Positions 26,399 through 35,472 of a stretch of 64,000 nucleotides of DNA are shown one piece after another; the stretch's first letter is position 1; each line of letters begins with the position of its first letter. A model generated the notes under the pieces. That model did not search any database, was not told the origin of the DNA, and was given only the letters and a program-made list of their open reading frames with translations. The translations under genes were made by a program, and so were the position numbers. Source of the stretch: Pseudoflavitalea rhizosphaerae (GTDB lineage Bacteria; Bacteroidota; Bacteroidia; Chitinophagales; Chitinophagaceae); contig NZ_RCSU01000012.1 of the NCBI RefSeq assembly GCF_003991355.1, positions 158,218 through 222,217 of the forward strand. The letters run 5' to 3'.

Positions 26399-27056
26399 TG
26401 GTAATGATGCTCAGCCGCTCATCTTCGCGCAGGTAACTGCGCAGCTTGGTAATATATACATCCAGGTTCCTGGAATTGAAGAAAGAATCATTTCCCCACA
26501 GGAGATTCAGTATTTCCTTTCGATCTATAATGCGATCCCGGTGCGCATACAATAAACGAAGCAACTCGCTCTCACGGAAACTGAGCTTACGTTCATCTGT
26601 ACCCGCAGTAAGCGTCTGCCGGATGAAATGAAAACTGTACTTTCCGATATTAACTGTTTCAATAGCCTCCTCATTTACTTTTGCGGACCTCTTTCCTTTC
26701 AGCACATTTTCAATACGGACAATCAACTCTTCCATGCTGAAAGGCTTTCGGATATAATCATTACCGCCAACAGAGAAGCCTTTCACCAGGTCAGCGGTCT
26801 GCGTTTTGGCCGTAAGGAAAATGATAGGAATATTTTCGTTGAACTGCCTGATCTCTGTAGCCAGCGTGAAGCCATCAACGCCGGGCAGCATTACGTCCAG
26901 CACGCATACATCGGGATTGCATTGGCAGAATTGAGCCACCACCTGCGCACCATCGCTTTCCATGATCACATGGTAGCCCCTGCTCTCCAGGCTTTCCTTT
27001 ACGATCTTGCCCAGGAACAATTCATCTTCTACATACAGGATTGTGCCGGAACTCAT
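26361..27056 (-). CDS. OmpR-family response regulator
   Basis: 231 residues. Receiver domain 1-about 120 with acidic pair E10/D11, phospho-acceptor D54 (VCVLDVMLPGVDGF) and FLTAKTQ; winged-helix DNA-binding domain about 135-230 (LSFRESELLRLLYAHRDRII, KLRSYLREDERLSI, IKGVGYRF). The ATG overlaps the kinase stop by 4 bp (ATGA), so the pair is translationally coupled. The region upstream of the kinase carries several ATTAACC boxes that could be its binding sites and that also face the GLPGLI gene. Confidence 0.93.
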   Translation of the reverse strand: MSSGTILYVEDELFLGKIVKESLESRGYHVIMESDGAQVVAQFCQCNPDVCVLDVMLPGVDGFTLATEIRQFNENIPIIFLTAKTQTADLVKGFSVGGNDYIRKPFSMEELIVRIENVLKGKRSAKVNEEAIETVNIGKYSFHFIRQTLTAGTDERKLSFRESELLRLLYAHRDRIIDRKEILNLLWGNDSFFNSRNLDVYITKLRSYLREDERLSIITIKGVGYRFAVGG

Positions 27057-28792
27057 ATGGGGTCGGGTAATTGAATGATGAAACTGCTGCCCTGCCCGGG
27101 CTCGCTCAATACTTCTATCTTTCCCTTGTGGCGCTCCACTACATAGGCCACATAGCTCAGGCCCAGCCCATATCCCTTCACATTATGCGTATCGCCGGAA
27201 GGCACCCGGAAAAATTTGTCGAATACTTTTTTACGGTAAGCAGCAGGAATTCCTATGCCATTATCTGAAACGGTGAACTGCACCCCGTTTTCATTACGGC
27301 TAATGCTAATCCTTATTAAAGGATTTTCTTTGCTATACTTCAGTGCATTGTCGAGCAGGTTGAAGATCACGCTGGTGGTATGCAAGCGATCAGCTTCGAT
27401 GCTGAGATCTTCTCCTTCCGCTTGTAACTGCACGTCAGCTTTTACTTTCTCGAACTGTAGCCGCATGCTGAACATCACTTCCTCCGTCAACTGCCTGAGA
27501 TCGAACCTTTCTTTTCTTAATTCTACCTGCTGCTTTTCAAACATGGAAAGTCGAAGTACTTTGTCTACAAGCAATGAAAGTCTTTGCAGCTCGCTATTGG
27601 AGATATCGAGGTATTCTTCCGTGCGGCGGGGATCATCCATGGCATGGAAACTCTTCAACGCTTCGATGGCCACACTCACCGTAGCAATGGGCGTTTTCAA
27701 CTCATGCGTGATATTGCTGATGAGGTCGTTCTTGAACTGGGTTAGTCTTCGTTGCTTCATCAAGTTGCGATAGAGCAACACGAAAGTAAAGCTGGTCAGT
27801 GCAATGAGGAGCAACGACAATCCTATCTGCGGCGATAATTTCCTGGTGATGTATTGAAAACTGTTCTGCAAATGGTACCTGAGAAAATAGGTGCTGGTGT
27901 AACCCATCATCAGTTCGTTGGTGCGGGTGGGATCGATGGTAGCATTAGGCGCATACAGGCTCAGAGAATCTTTTTCGATGGTGAAATCCAGTTTCATCGA
28001 CTCTTTAAGCAAAGCATCACGGAAACTTTTGTCCAGCTCATCCAGGCTGAGTGTGTCAGATATGGAATCCGCCCTGTGTAACAGACTTTGAAAACTGCCG
28101 TCTTCCATTAATCGCGATAACACAAGGTATTCGAAAACTGTATCCTTTCCATTGGTTCTTACATTCATTTTTGCTGGCATCGCCCTATCGGTAATGCCTG
28201 TGACCACCCTCTCTGGTCCATTGGTCTTGATATTAATTGAACTGATCCTGCCATGCAGTTTTTCAACAGGCATTAATCTGGGTGACGCATCAGAGTTATT
28301 ATTGACAGTGATAGTAATTCCTGAGTCTGTTCTTGTTTCCCTGACCCTGGAAAATGCGGCTCTTCTCTGAAAATCGATAGACCTGACCTGGTCAATTTTG
28401 AGTGAATCAAGCGGCATGGTATTGCGAAAGTCCGGATGGGAATCAGCAGCAGCAGGAAAAGCGTTGATGAAGATCCTGCCCCGGGAATCTGGCATTGATC
28501 TGTCAGCCGTATCCCGGAACCTGCGCAAAGGCAATATGGTTTTGGCTGGAAGAGCTTTTGTGCCGGCATTTGGTGGGCGGGTTGTAGTCCAGATCGTAAA
28601 ACTGGTATCCTCGTTCAACTTTTCCGCCTGCATCTTATAGGCCACATTACGGAAAATAGCGGCACTACGGATCTGGAGCGTCTTTTCTTCTTCCTCATAA
28701 TTCTTATACATCCAGTATGCCTGGAAGGCAATGATCGCGAGGATGGCCATCACCATCAGAATCGCTGGAATATTAATACGCTTGCCGGTCAT
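27053..28792 (-). CDS. Membrane sensor histidine kinase paired with the OmpR regulator
   Basis: 579 residues from ATG 28792; an upstream TTG at 28801 would add three. Membrane segment about 6-28, a large extracytoplasmic domain of about 280 residues without a recognised fold, a second membrane segment near 320-340, then HisKA with H363 (SNITHELKTPIATVS) and HATPase (FNLLDNALKYSKEN, DNGIGIP, GYGLGLSYV). No HAMP domain is obvious between membrane and HisKA. It resembles RprX-type kinases of Bacteroidota in layout, but this is not certain. Divergent from the GLPGLI gene across 129 bp. Confidence 0.92.
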   Translation of the reverse strand: MTGKRINIPAILMVMAILAIIAFQAYWMYKNYEEEEKTLQIRSAAIFRNVAYKMQAEKLNEDTSFTIWTTTRPPNAGTKALPAKTILPLRRFRDTADRSMPDSRGRIFINAFPAAADSHPDFRNTMPLDSLKIDQVRSIDFQRRAAFSRVRETRTDSGITITVNNNSDASPRLMPVEKLHGRISSINIKTNGPERVVTGITDRAMPAKMNVRTNGKDTVFEYLVLSRLMEDGSFQSLLHRADSISDTLSLDELDKSFRDALLKESMKLDFTIEKDSLSLYAPNATIDPTRTNELMMGYTSTYFLRYHLQNSFQYITRKLSPQIGLSLLLIALTSFTFVLLYRNLMKQRRLTQFKNDLISNITHELKTPIATVSVAIEALKSFHAMDDPRRTEEYLDISNSELQRLSLLVDKVLRLSMFEKQQVELRKERFDLRQLTEEVMFSMRLQFEKVKADVQLQAEGEDLSIEADRLHTTSVIFNLLDNALKYSKENPLIRISISRNENGVQFTVSDNGIGIPAAYRKKVFDKFFRVPSGDTHNVKGYGLGLSYVAYVVERHKGKIEVLSEPGQGSSFIIQLPDPI

Positions 28793-28815
28793 CTTGTACA
28801 AATGTAAAGTTTCCC

Positions 28816-28872
28816 ATTAACCACAAGGAAAAGCATTAACCTTAATTAACATTAAACCCATCATCATTAACC
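28816..28872. promoter_or_regulatory. Array of ATTAACC boxes between kinase and GLPGLI genes
   Basis: ATTAACC occurs at 28816-28822, 28835-28841 and 28866-28872, with near copies ATTAACA at 28845 and ATTAAAC at 28851, all in the same orientation. Offsets from box to box are 19, 10, 6 and 15 bp. Direct repeats about one or two helix turns apart are typical of OmpR/PhoB-family sites. Candidate autoregulatory and target sites of the neighbouring response regulator. Confidence 0.5.
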
Positions 28873-28921
28873 TGAAAGCGAAGCCCTGTATGATAGCTTT
28901 GATGGAACAAACAGACATCAC

Positions 28922-29755
28922 ATGATCAAATATGCATTTCCTGCCATTGCCATGCTGGCCATATTGTTGAACAATGGCGCATCGGCGCAGAACAATAAAC
29001 CGCTGAAGCAGGGGCGGGTGGTATACGAACAATTGATCAAAGGCGGCGAATCAAAAGTTACCATCAATGGCAATACGCAGACTTTCACCCGGCCGGACCG
29101 GACCCTGAAATGGGAACTGCTTTTCACTGCCGATCAATCACTGCGCAGGTCAATCGAATCGGATGAGCGTCCTGAAGCGGAAATGGCCGTTCCGGGAATG
29201 GGTGGGGGAATGGCCGGTAACGTGCGCATGGTTTCAGCCTTCATGCCCGAATCTACCATCTGGCACAATTTCCCCGCCGGCAGAAGAGTTGATCAGCGCG
29301 AAGCCGTCGGAAAAAAATTCCTGGTAGAGGACAGTATCACCAAACATACCTGGAAACTGACAGGAGAATCCAAAACCATTCTCGGTTATACCTGCCAGAA
29401 AGCCATTACGCAAACGCCGGTGAAATCCTTCAATATGCAGATGCAGGACGGAGAATTCAAACGCACTGAAAAATGGGATACCATCAGTGTTACTGCCTGG
29501 TTTGCTCCTGCCATCCCTGTCCCTGCCGGACCGGAATTCCAGGGTGAACTCCCGGGACTTATCCTTGAATACGATTCCCGCAACGGCGTCAGCGTTACCA
29601 GGGCTGTTGAGATCTCAGAAACAGTGAAGACCGCCGATATCAAAGAGCCGAAAACCGGTAAGCGTGTATCCAAAGCGGAATACGACAAAGAAGTAGAAAA
29701 TTCGCAGAAAGAAATGATGGATCGAATGAGATCATCCCGAAGGGCAAGTTTCTGA
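28922..29755 (+). CDS. GLPGLI-family exported protein
   Basis: 277 residues with a signal peptide (MIKYAFPAIAMLAILLNNGASAQ). The family signature appears as GELPGLILEYDS, preceded by the typical KTILGYTCQKAIT and a WFAPAIPVPAGPEFQG segment. GLPGLI proteins are secreted or periplasmic beta-rich proteins of Bacteroidota with no assigned activity, often next to two-component systems and TonB receptors. It is divergent from the OmpR-type pair, with the ATTAACC array between, which suggests regulation by that pair. The tail is charged and helical. Confidence 0.88.
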   Translation: MIKYAFPAIAMLAILLNNGASAQNNKPLKQGRVVYEQLIKGGESKVTINGNTQTFTRPDRTLKWELLFTADQSLRRSIESDERPEAEMAVPGMGGGMAGNVRMVSAFMPESTIWHNFPAGRRVDQREAVGKKFLVEDSITKHTWKLTGESKTILGYTCQKAITQTPVKSFNMQMQDGEFKRTEKWDTISVTAWFAPAIPVPAGPEFQGELPGLILEYDSRNGVSVTRAVEISETVKTADIKEPKTGKRVSKAEYDKEVENSQKEMMDRMRSSRRASF

Positions 29756-29833
29756 TGACCATCTTTTCTTCCATTCACAAAAATTCTCATGAAGGAGTTG
29801 AAAGCGAACTTTAATTTAGCATAAAACTACTTC

Positions 29834-30580
29834 ATGAGAATTCTTTTACCCCTGATCTTCCTGACTACCGGTTTCACCGCACAGGCCCAGATCGATACCA
29901 TCAACGCCGGCAACAACCGCCTGCAAACCGAACGTTTGACAGAAGGTACAGCCCGCTATCTCGTGTACAATGTAGACAGCATGACCGGCATCACCAGCAC
30001 CGCCGATGTTTGGGAAAGGTCCGTTTCCTTTGGCGCTCTGCCAGGCAATCCACAACCCATTGTGATGTTCGAATGGAAATGGTTTCACAATGAATCTTTC
30101 TTCCGTCATGTGAAAGCAGTGGCCGATCGCAAAACACTGGCGCCTATTTCTGAGATCGCCCTCTTCAAAGGCTATGCATTTGCCGGATATAAATTCACCA
30201 ATGGCTTCATGATCCCAGACAGCACTGTAGCCAATAACAGGGTGAACAAAACATTGAAGGTCCCACTCAACCCGTCTGTACTCAACTGGGAATGGGATAT
30301 GGAAACTTTCTCCACACTTCCGATCAATCGCATTGGTCAAAAATTTGCTATTGCTTTCATGGACCCGAACAGCCCGCAACCCGCTTATTATTTATATGAG
30401 ATCTCCGGAGAGGACAACCTGCCGCTGAACAAAGAAGTCAGCATCAAATGCTGGAAACTCCATATCAATTATGGCAATGGCGCTTACGCTACTTTCTGGA
30501 TCAGTCAACAAAGCAGGGAAGTACTTAAAATGAAAGAATATTATAACGGTTCATACAGGTATAAGGTTAAATTGTATTGA
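29834..30580 (+). CDS. Unknown exported protein, DUF3108-like
   Basis: 248 residues; signal peptide MRILLPLIFLTTGFTAQAQ. The mature part is beta-rich with a mid-region of 'factor change' type (FFRHVKAVADRKTLAPISEI) and an end reading YGNGAYATFWISQQSREVLKM, which resembles the DUF3108 / 'secreted protein with repeated hot-dog strands' group of Bacteroidota. No catalytic motif seen. Follows the GLPGLI gene by 78 bp on the same strand and may share its message. Confidence 0.65.
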   Translation: MRILLPLIFLTTGFTAQAQIDTINAGNNRLQTERLTEGTARYLVYNVDSMTGITSTADVWERSVSFGALPGNPQPIVMFEWKWFHNESFFRHVKAVADRKTLAPISEIALFKGYAFAGYKFTNGFMIPDSTVANNRVNKTLKVPLNPSVLNWEWDMETFSTLPINRIGQKFAIAFMDPNSPQPAYYLYEISGEDNLPLNKEVSIKCWKLHINYGNGAYATFWISQQSREVLKMKEYYNGSYRYKVKLY

Positions 30581-30667
30581 TCCGGACTTCCTGAAGAAAA
30601 TCTGAACCATTTTTCTTAGCTGCTGTTATTCCTTGCCCGCGCCCTGACCAAAATCCTGAAAGCGGCA

Positions 30668-31870
30668 ATGTTTATGAGCAGCAAAAGATATCTTCTTACC
30701 ATCCTGATTCTGGGAACGCTAACGGCATTAGTGCCGTTTTCCATAGATATGTACCTGCCTGGCTTCAAGGCAATCGCCGGCGCACTGCATACCACTGTTA
30801 CCGATGTTGCGCTTTCCCTGAGCAGTTTCTTCATCGGCGTATGTTTTGCACAACTGATCTATGGTCCGCTGATGGACCGGTTCGGCCGCAAGAGACCTTT
30901 GTATATTGGACTGCTCCTTTATATCATCAGCTCTGTAGCCTGCGTAATGGCCGGCTCGCTGGAAACATTGGTAGCGCTTCGTTTTGTTCAGGCATTCGGA
31001 GCCTGCGCTGCAGCAGTGGCTGCCAATGCCATGGTGCGCGATCTCTTTCCCGTCGAAGACAATGCAAAAGTCTTTTCCGCACTCATGCTGGTGCTGAGCA
31101 CTTCTCCACTCATTGCGCCTACAGCAGGCGGTTATATGATCGCAGCATGGGGCTGGCCTTCTGTATTCATAGCATTGGCTGTGATAGCGCTGCTCATCAT
31201 CTTCGCCATCCGCTTCGGACTGCCTGAAAGCAGCAGGCCCGACCCCAATTATTCTTTGAAACCTGCATCCATCCTGAGCAATTACTGGCAGGTGATCAGG
31301 AATCCGCAGTTCTTCACTTATGCCATCTCAGGTTCAGTGGCCTTCTCCGGTCTGTTCGCATATATTTCCGTTTCGCCTTCCATCTTCATGGAGCTGTACA
31401 AAGTTTCTGAAAAAACTTACGGATGGATCTTTGCATTACTGGCATCCGGTGTGATCGGCGGCACACAGGCCAATCGTTTCATGTTGAAATATTTCACCAG
31501 CAAACAGATCGTGCGAACGGCTATGATCACACAGTCATTGATCGGCATTGCGATGTTTCTCTCTGCATATTACGGACTGATCGGTCTCACCGGCATCATC
31601 GCATTTTTGTTCCTCTTTCTCACCTGCGTTGGATTTGTTTTGCCGAATACATCGGCGCTATGCATGCAACCCTTCACCCGCAATGCAGGTAGCGCCTCCG
31701 CACTGATGGGTGCATTGCAGATGGGCATCGGATCACTGGGTGCATTCATGGTAAGCCTCTTCAATAATTCCACACCCATACCAATGACAGGCATGATGTC
31801 GGCACTCGCTTTATTGGCTCTTTCTATACTTATGACAAGCAGCAGGCGCAAACAACCCATTGCCGCCTGA
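30668..31870 (+). CDS. Bcr/CflA-type drug-resistance MFS transporter
   Basis: 400 residues with twelve hydrophobic segments. The N-terminus TALVPFSIDMYLPGFKAIAG is characteristic of the Bcr/CflA (DHA1) drug:proton antiporters, followed by the motif A-like GPLMDRFGRKRPLYIG between segments 2 and 3 and the motif C-like LVLSTSPLIAPTAGGYM. Expected to export small toxic compounds at the inner membrane; the substrate is unknown. An ATG at 30674 is an equally possible start. The LLM oxidoreductase follows 32 bp later. Confidence 0.9.
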   Translation: MFMSSKRYLLTILILGTLTALVPFSIDMYLPGFKAIAGALHTTVTDVALSLSSFFIGVCFAQLIYGPLMDRFGRKRPLYIGLLLYIISSVACVMAGSLETLVALRFVQAFGACAAAVAANAMVRDLFPVEDNAKVFSALMLVLSTSPLIAPTAGGYMIAAWGWPSVFIALAVIALLIIFAIRFGLPESSRPDPNYSLKPASILSNYWQVIRNPQFFTYAISGSVAFSGLFAYISVSPSIFMELYKVSEKTYGWIFALLASGVIGGTQANRFMLKYFTSKQIVRTAMITQSLIGIAMFLSAYYGLIGLTGIIAFLFLFLTCVGFVLPNTSALCMQPFTRNAGSASALMGALQMGIGSLGAFMVSLFNNSTPIPMTGMMSALALLALSILMTSSRRKQPIAA

Positions 31871-31902
31871 ACTTTCTGAGGTCCGCGACTGTTATCTTCA
31901 TT

Positions 31903-32940
31903 ATGCAGTTGCAATTAAGTATACTGGACCAGACGCCGGTCCGGAAGGGAAGCAATCCTGTGGAAGCACTCCGGGAATCAGTGGAGTTGGCAAAACTGGC
32001 TGACAGGCTCGGATATACCCGCTACTGGGTTTCTGAACATCATAATACCGGCACGCTCGCAGGATCGGCTCCTGAAGTGCTGATCGCCAGGCTGGGTGCC
32101 GAAACGAAACAGATCCGCTTCGGATCGGGTGGTATCATGTTGCCCAATCACAGTACACTTAAAGTTGCCGAGAACTTCAGATTGCTGGAAGCGCTCTACC
32201 CAGGCCGCATCGATCTCGGCATCGGCCGCGCACCGGGCGGCGACAGGCTTACAGCACAACTGCTGAATCCCACCAATACTTTCGATCCTCAGGAATATGT
32301 GCAACAGATCAGCACGCTGCAGGCCATGCTGGCCGATAAGCCAATACCCGGCAATGCAGAAGGCAAAGTGAAGGCGATGCCTTTCATCGAAACAAAACCG
32401 GAGATCTGGATGCTTACATCCAGCGGTGAGAGCGCTTACCTGGCCGCTCATTTTGGTCTGGCCTTATCATACGCACAATTCATCAATCCCATCGGTGGGC
32501 CGCAGGCCATGGAAGCATACCGTCAACGGTTCGTACCATCCGATGAATTGTCTGCCCCACTCGGAAACGTAGGCGTGTTCGCATTTGTATCGGATGACAT
32601 TGAAAAGGTGAACGAAGTGAGGGCCGTAATGGACTACCGGTTACTGAGCTTCGAAAAAGGAAGATTCGATGAGCAGCCTACTTTCGAAGTAGCTAAAGCC
32701 TACCAATACACGATGGCGGAATGGCAGCGCGTTCTGTTCAACAGGCAGCGCACGATAGTTGGAACGCCTGATGTGGTAAAAGACAAATTCGAAGAACTGG
32801 CCGCCAGCTTTGGCGTGAACGAAATTGTGGTGTCCACTTTTACGGAACATGCAGAAGACAGGACCAGGAGTTATGAACTGCTGGCAGAGATATTCAGGTT
32901 GAAAGAATATCGATATTCGGAAGAAAAAGCTGTTCAGTAA
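31903..32940 (+). CDS. LLM-class flavin-dependent oxidoreductase (luciferase-like)
   Basis: 345 residues, cytosolic. Bacterial-luciferase-like barrel: start LSILDQTPVRKGSNPVEALR, the flavin-site stretch YWVSEHHNTGTLAGSAPEVL, SGGIMLPNHSTLKVAENFR and DLGIGRAPGGDR. This is the YhbW-like subgroup of LLM flavin monooxygenase-like proteins; the natural substrate is not known. It is probably co-transcribed with the upstream drug exporter. The end converges on the CsbD-like gene with a 5-bp gap. Confidence 0.9.
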   Translation: MQLQLSILDQTPVRKGSNPVEALRESVELAKLADRLGYTRYWVSEHHNTGTLAGSAPEVLIARLGAETKQIRFGSGGIMLPNHSTLKVAENFRLLEALYPGRIDLGIGRAPGGDRLTAQLLNPTNTFDPQEYVQQISTLQAMLADKPIPGNAEGKVKAMPFIETKPEIWMLTSSGESAYLAAHFGLALSYAQFINPIGGPQAMEAYRQRFVPSDELSAPLGNVGVFAFVSDDIEKVNEVRAVMDYRLLSFEKGRFDEQPTFEVAKAYQYTMAEWQRVLFNRQRTIVGTPDVVKDKFEELAASFGVNEIVVSTFTEHAEDRTRSYELLAEIFRLKEYRYSEEKAVQ

Positions 32941-32945
32941 TGATG

Positions 32946-33161
32946 CTACGAAGCCGCATCCTTATTATGCGAAACGCTTTCAATATACACCCTCACCTGC
33001 TCGGGTGTCCTGTCCATTTTTTCTGCTAATCGTTTCAATAGAACATCTTCTTTCCCTGGTTCAAGGAACAGGTCTTCATCTGTGAGATAAATGTTTCGCT
33101 CCTTGATCCTTTCTTTCACTTCATCCCAGTTTGTACCGGGTTTGAGATTAAAGCTTGCCAT
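32946..33161 (-). CDS. Small CsbD-like stress protein
   Basis: 71 residues from ATG 33161 (MASFNLKPGTNWDEVKERI); the frame is open ten residues further but without merit. Charged, helical and soluble. The layout W-x-E-V-K-x-x-I, LTDEDL..EPGKEDVLLKRL, EKMDRTPEQVR matches the CsbD/'general stress' small proteins of Bacteroidota (NW-E-K ... LTD-DL-Y-GKE-ELL-R-Q-K-GKT-EE). Last gene of a minus-strand series with the EEP hydrolase 55 bp upstream. Confidence 0.7.
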   Translation of the reverse strand: MASFNLKPGTNWDEVKERIKERNIYLTDEDLFLEPGKEDVLLKRLAEKMDRTPEQVRVYIESVSHNKDAAS

Positions 33162-33216
33162 AAAAAAGAGTTTATACAGTAACCTGCACAAACAGCGTGC
33201 CCACCCAGGCGCAGAC

Positions 33217-34050
33217 TCAAAGCTTTACTACAGAAAGGATTGGAAAGTGATCGGAAGGGAATTTTCCGTAATAGGTATCCGTAAGAACTCCCCAGCTCAA
33301 TGCTTTGAACGGCGCTGTAATGAAAATATGATCGATGATCTTATCGTTCATTTTTCCTTTTCCGAAATTATTGAAGGAGCCATTGGGAGCATAGGGATGA
33401 CCTGCCAGGTTGTAGGTATCTTTCAGCCAGCCAGAGCTGGCGATGGATTGATACCATTCGCTGAGGTGGTCGCCATTGAAATCGCCTGTGAGCATTGCCG
33501 GACTTTTGCCGGCAATGGTTTTGATCTTCTCCAGGATCAGCAGGCTGCTGTTCACGCGGGCTTTCACACCCTGGTGATCATAGTGTGCATTGAAAACGAA
33601 GAATGTCTTTTTTGATTTTTTATGCTTCAGTTTTATCCAGGAGCAGATCCTGTTCAATCGGGCATCCCAGCCGGGTCCAGGTTTTTCGGGTGTTTCAGAC
33701 AACCAGAAATCGCCTTTATCCAGCAGATCGAAAATTTCAGTTTTATAGAAAATAGCGGAGTGTTCGCCTTTGGCATCACCATCGTCCCTGCCTTTCCCAT
33801 ACCAGGCATAGCCCGGAAGTTGAGATGAAAGTGAATCCAGCTGATGACGCAAACCTTCCTGGGTGCCAAAGACTTCGAACTGGTGGAACTGAATGAGCCG
33901 GCTGATTACAGGAAGGCGGTCCTCCCAGAGATTACCGCTGTCAGTCCTGTTGGCATAGCGCAGGTTATATGATGCGATTCGTATATCCTGCGCTGTTAGA
34001 CGAAGAGTTGCCAACAAGATGAATGCTACTGACCAGAAATACTTTTTCAT
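33217..34050 (-). CDS. Exported endonuclease/exonuclease/phosphatase-fold hydrolase
   Basis: 277 residues; signal peptide MKKYFWSVAFILLATLRLTAQ. EEP-fold marks in order: IASYNLRYANRTD, GTQEGLRHQLDSL (metal-binding glutamate), NAHYDHQG, TGDFNGDHLSEW and the C-terminal SDHFPILSV (catalytic D-H pair). The fold covers nucleases, phosphodiesterases and phosphatases; with a signal peptide it acts outside the cytoplasm, on extracellular nucleic acid, lipid or phosphate esters, not resolvable here. Follows the unknown Cys-containing protein gene by 35 bp. Confidence 0.88.
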   Translation of the reverse strand: MKKYFWSVAFILLATLRLTAQDIRIASYNLRYANRTDSGNLWEDRLPVISRLIQFHQFEVFGTQEGLRHQLDSLSSQLPGYAWYGKGRDDGDAKGEHSAIFYKTEIFDLLDKGDFWLSETPEKPGPGWDARLNRICSWIKLKHKKSKKTFFVFNAHYDHQGVKARVNSSLLILEKIKTIAGKSPAMLTGDFNGDHLSEWYQSIASSGWLKDTYNLAGHPYAPNGSFNNFGKGKMNDKIIDHIFITAPFKALSWGVLTDTYYGKFPSDHFPILSVVKL

Positions 34051-34085
34051 TTTTGCAGTGTATTATCTGGAAGAAAGGTACGGTA

Positions 34086-34649
34086 TTACTGCAATTGAGC
34101 AAACGTAAATGTGTGCTGGTAAACCTGCATTGGAGAAAGCAGCTCCAGTATGGTTTCCGGCAGGCGTTCCGCGTACAGGCTCTGCATCACCATTTCGGTG
34201 ATCAGCCTTGAGTTGGCGGGACGCAGGTTTTCCACTTCCATCTTGCAGGCCGGCAGCATGTATACCAGGGGAATGAAAAGACATTGCCGGCTACGCTCGG
34301 CATAAGGCTTCTTCATCAGCGGGCAGCCATCTTTATGCGTGCAAATGGAACAATAGTTTTGTTCCCTGGGAAGGGCGGCAGAAGTCTGCACGCTGCCGCC
34401 CTTTGTCAGCCGGTTCATAAATAATTCATGGTCCAGGTTTACGAGGTCTTCCACGGAATGCAGACTATACACCACCTGGTTGATCTCGAGATAATATTGG
34501 TCCTTCTTTTTGCCATTCTGGTCCGAATACATCCCGTAGTACCGGCTGGTAACATGGTCGTCCCATTCATGTCTGTGCCATAGTACAGATTGGGGTAATA
34601 TCTTTTTGATGAACCTGTAATAATTGATCAGCCTGAATTTGATTCTCAT
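34086..34649 (-). CDS. Unknown protein with cysteine cluster
   Basis: 187 residues from ATG 34649 (MRIKFRLINYYRFIKK); a GTG at 34685 would add twelve. Not a recognised family. A compact cysteine group (NYCSICTHKDGCPLMKK) is followed about 20 residues later by a C-x15-C pair (RQCLF ... LPACKM), giving five or more cysteines that could bind zinc or an iron-sulfur cluster. No signal peptide or transmembrane helix is obvious, though the N-terminus is basic. Between the head-GIN lipoprotein gene (58 bp upstream) and the EEP hydrolase gene (35 bp downstream). Confidence 0.6.
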   Translation of the reverse strand: MRIKFRLINYYRFIKKILPQSVLWHRHEWDDHVTSRYYGMYSDQNGKKKDQYYLEINQVVYSLHSVEDLVNLDHELFMNRLTKGGSVQTSAALPREQNYCSICTHKDGCPLMKKPYAERSRQCLFIPLVYMLPACKMEVENLRPANSRLITEMVMQSLYAERLPETILELLSPMQVYQHTFTFAQLQ

Positions 34650-34707
34650 CTGAACAGGGTGTTGAAACGCTTCAAAATCGGCCACCCGTGCGGCTTACAG
34701 GCGGCTA

Positions 34708-35433
34708 TTACTGGGCTCTGCTCACATTTCCCGAGCCCGAGATCTTTGTGGTCACCTGTGGATTGCCACTGTAGACCACGTTACCACTTCCCGAAATTCT
34801 TACGTTCAGCAGCTCCGTGGCGGTTGTTCTCACATTGCCTGACCCACTGATATCTGCATCCACTTTCTTTATTGTAACGGGCAGCATATCTATACCACCA
34901 CTGCCGCTGATGGCATATTTCGCATACCCGGATGAACCTCCCAAAGCAAACATGTTTCCGGAACCACTGATACTGGCATAAAGCTCATTGGCTACCTGGA
35001 TATTCTTTGCCTTCAATTCTCCCGATCCGCTTACACGCAGGCTTAGCCCATTGGTGCTGATATCATTCGTTACCAGCAGATCACCGGACCCTTCAAGGCC
35101 CAGCTCTTCAATAACGGGAGCGCTCACCCGAACAATTACCGGATCATGCCTTCCTATTCTCTTTCCTCTTTTGAACCGGATGATGAGCTTTCCGGCAATC
35201 ACCGGCGTTTCGATCACATCCAGGATATTTTGTTGGGCTTCAATGGTAAGCCTATGACCGGTTTCCTGTGTTACATATGCCGTACCGTCTACGTTTGTTT
35301 CAATGCGCGTGTAACCATCTACGGTACGTTCCTGCTTTACAACAGGGCCATCGCCTTTTAGTTTTTGACAACTCACCATCACAAAGCTGCCAACTGCCAG
35401 CAGCATTCCGGTCAACAATTGTTTGCTTTTCAT
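34708..35433 (-). CDS. Head-GIN domain (DUF2807) lipoprotein
   Basis: 241 residues with a lipoprotein signal (LLAVGSFVMVSCQK, cysteine at residue 22). DUF2807 adhesin-like beta-helix: after RTVDGYTRIETNVDGTAYV come regular turns of the ISGSGN type (VSGSGELKAK, ISGSGNMFAL, ISGSGGIDML, ISGSGNVRTT, ISGSGNVVYS, ISGSGNVSRA), about one per 20 residues. Such proteins sit on the outer membrane or periplasm; function unknown. First gene of a minus-strand group running to the CsbD-like gene. Confidence 0.9.
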   Translation of the reverse strand: MKSKQLLTGMLLAVGSFVMVSCQKLKGDGPVVKQERTVDGYTRIETNVDGTAYVTQETGHRLTIEAQQNILDVIETPVIAGKLIIRFKRGKRIGRHDPVIVRVSAPVIEELGLEGSGDLLVTNDISTNGLSLRVSGSGELKAKNIQVANELYASISGSGNMFALGGSSGYAKYAISGSGGIDMLPVTIKKVDADISGSGNVRTTATELLNVRISGSGNVVYSGNPQVTTKISGSGNVSRAQ

Positions 35434-35472
35434 AACTTGATCAAGGTTTAACAGTAGTGTTTGAAAAAGAAC

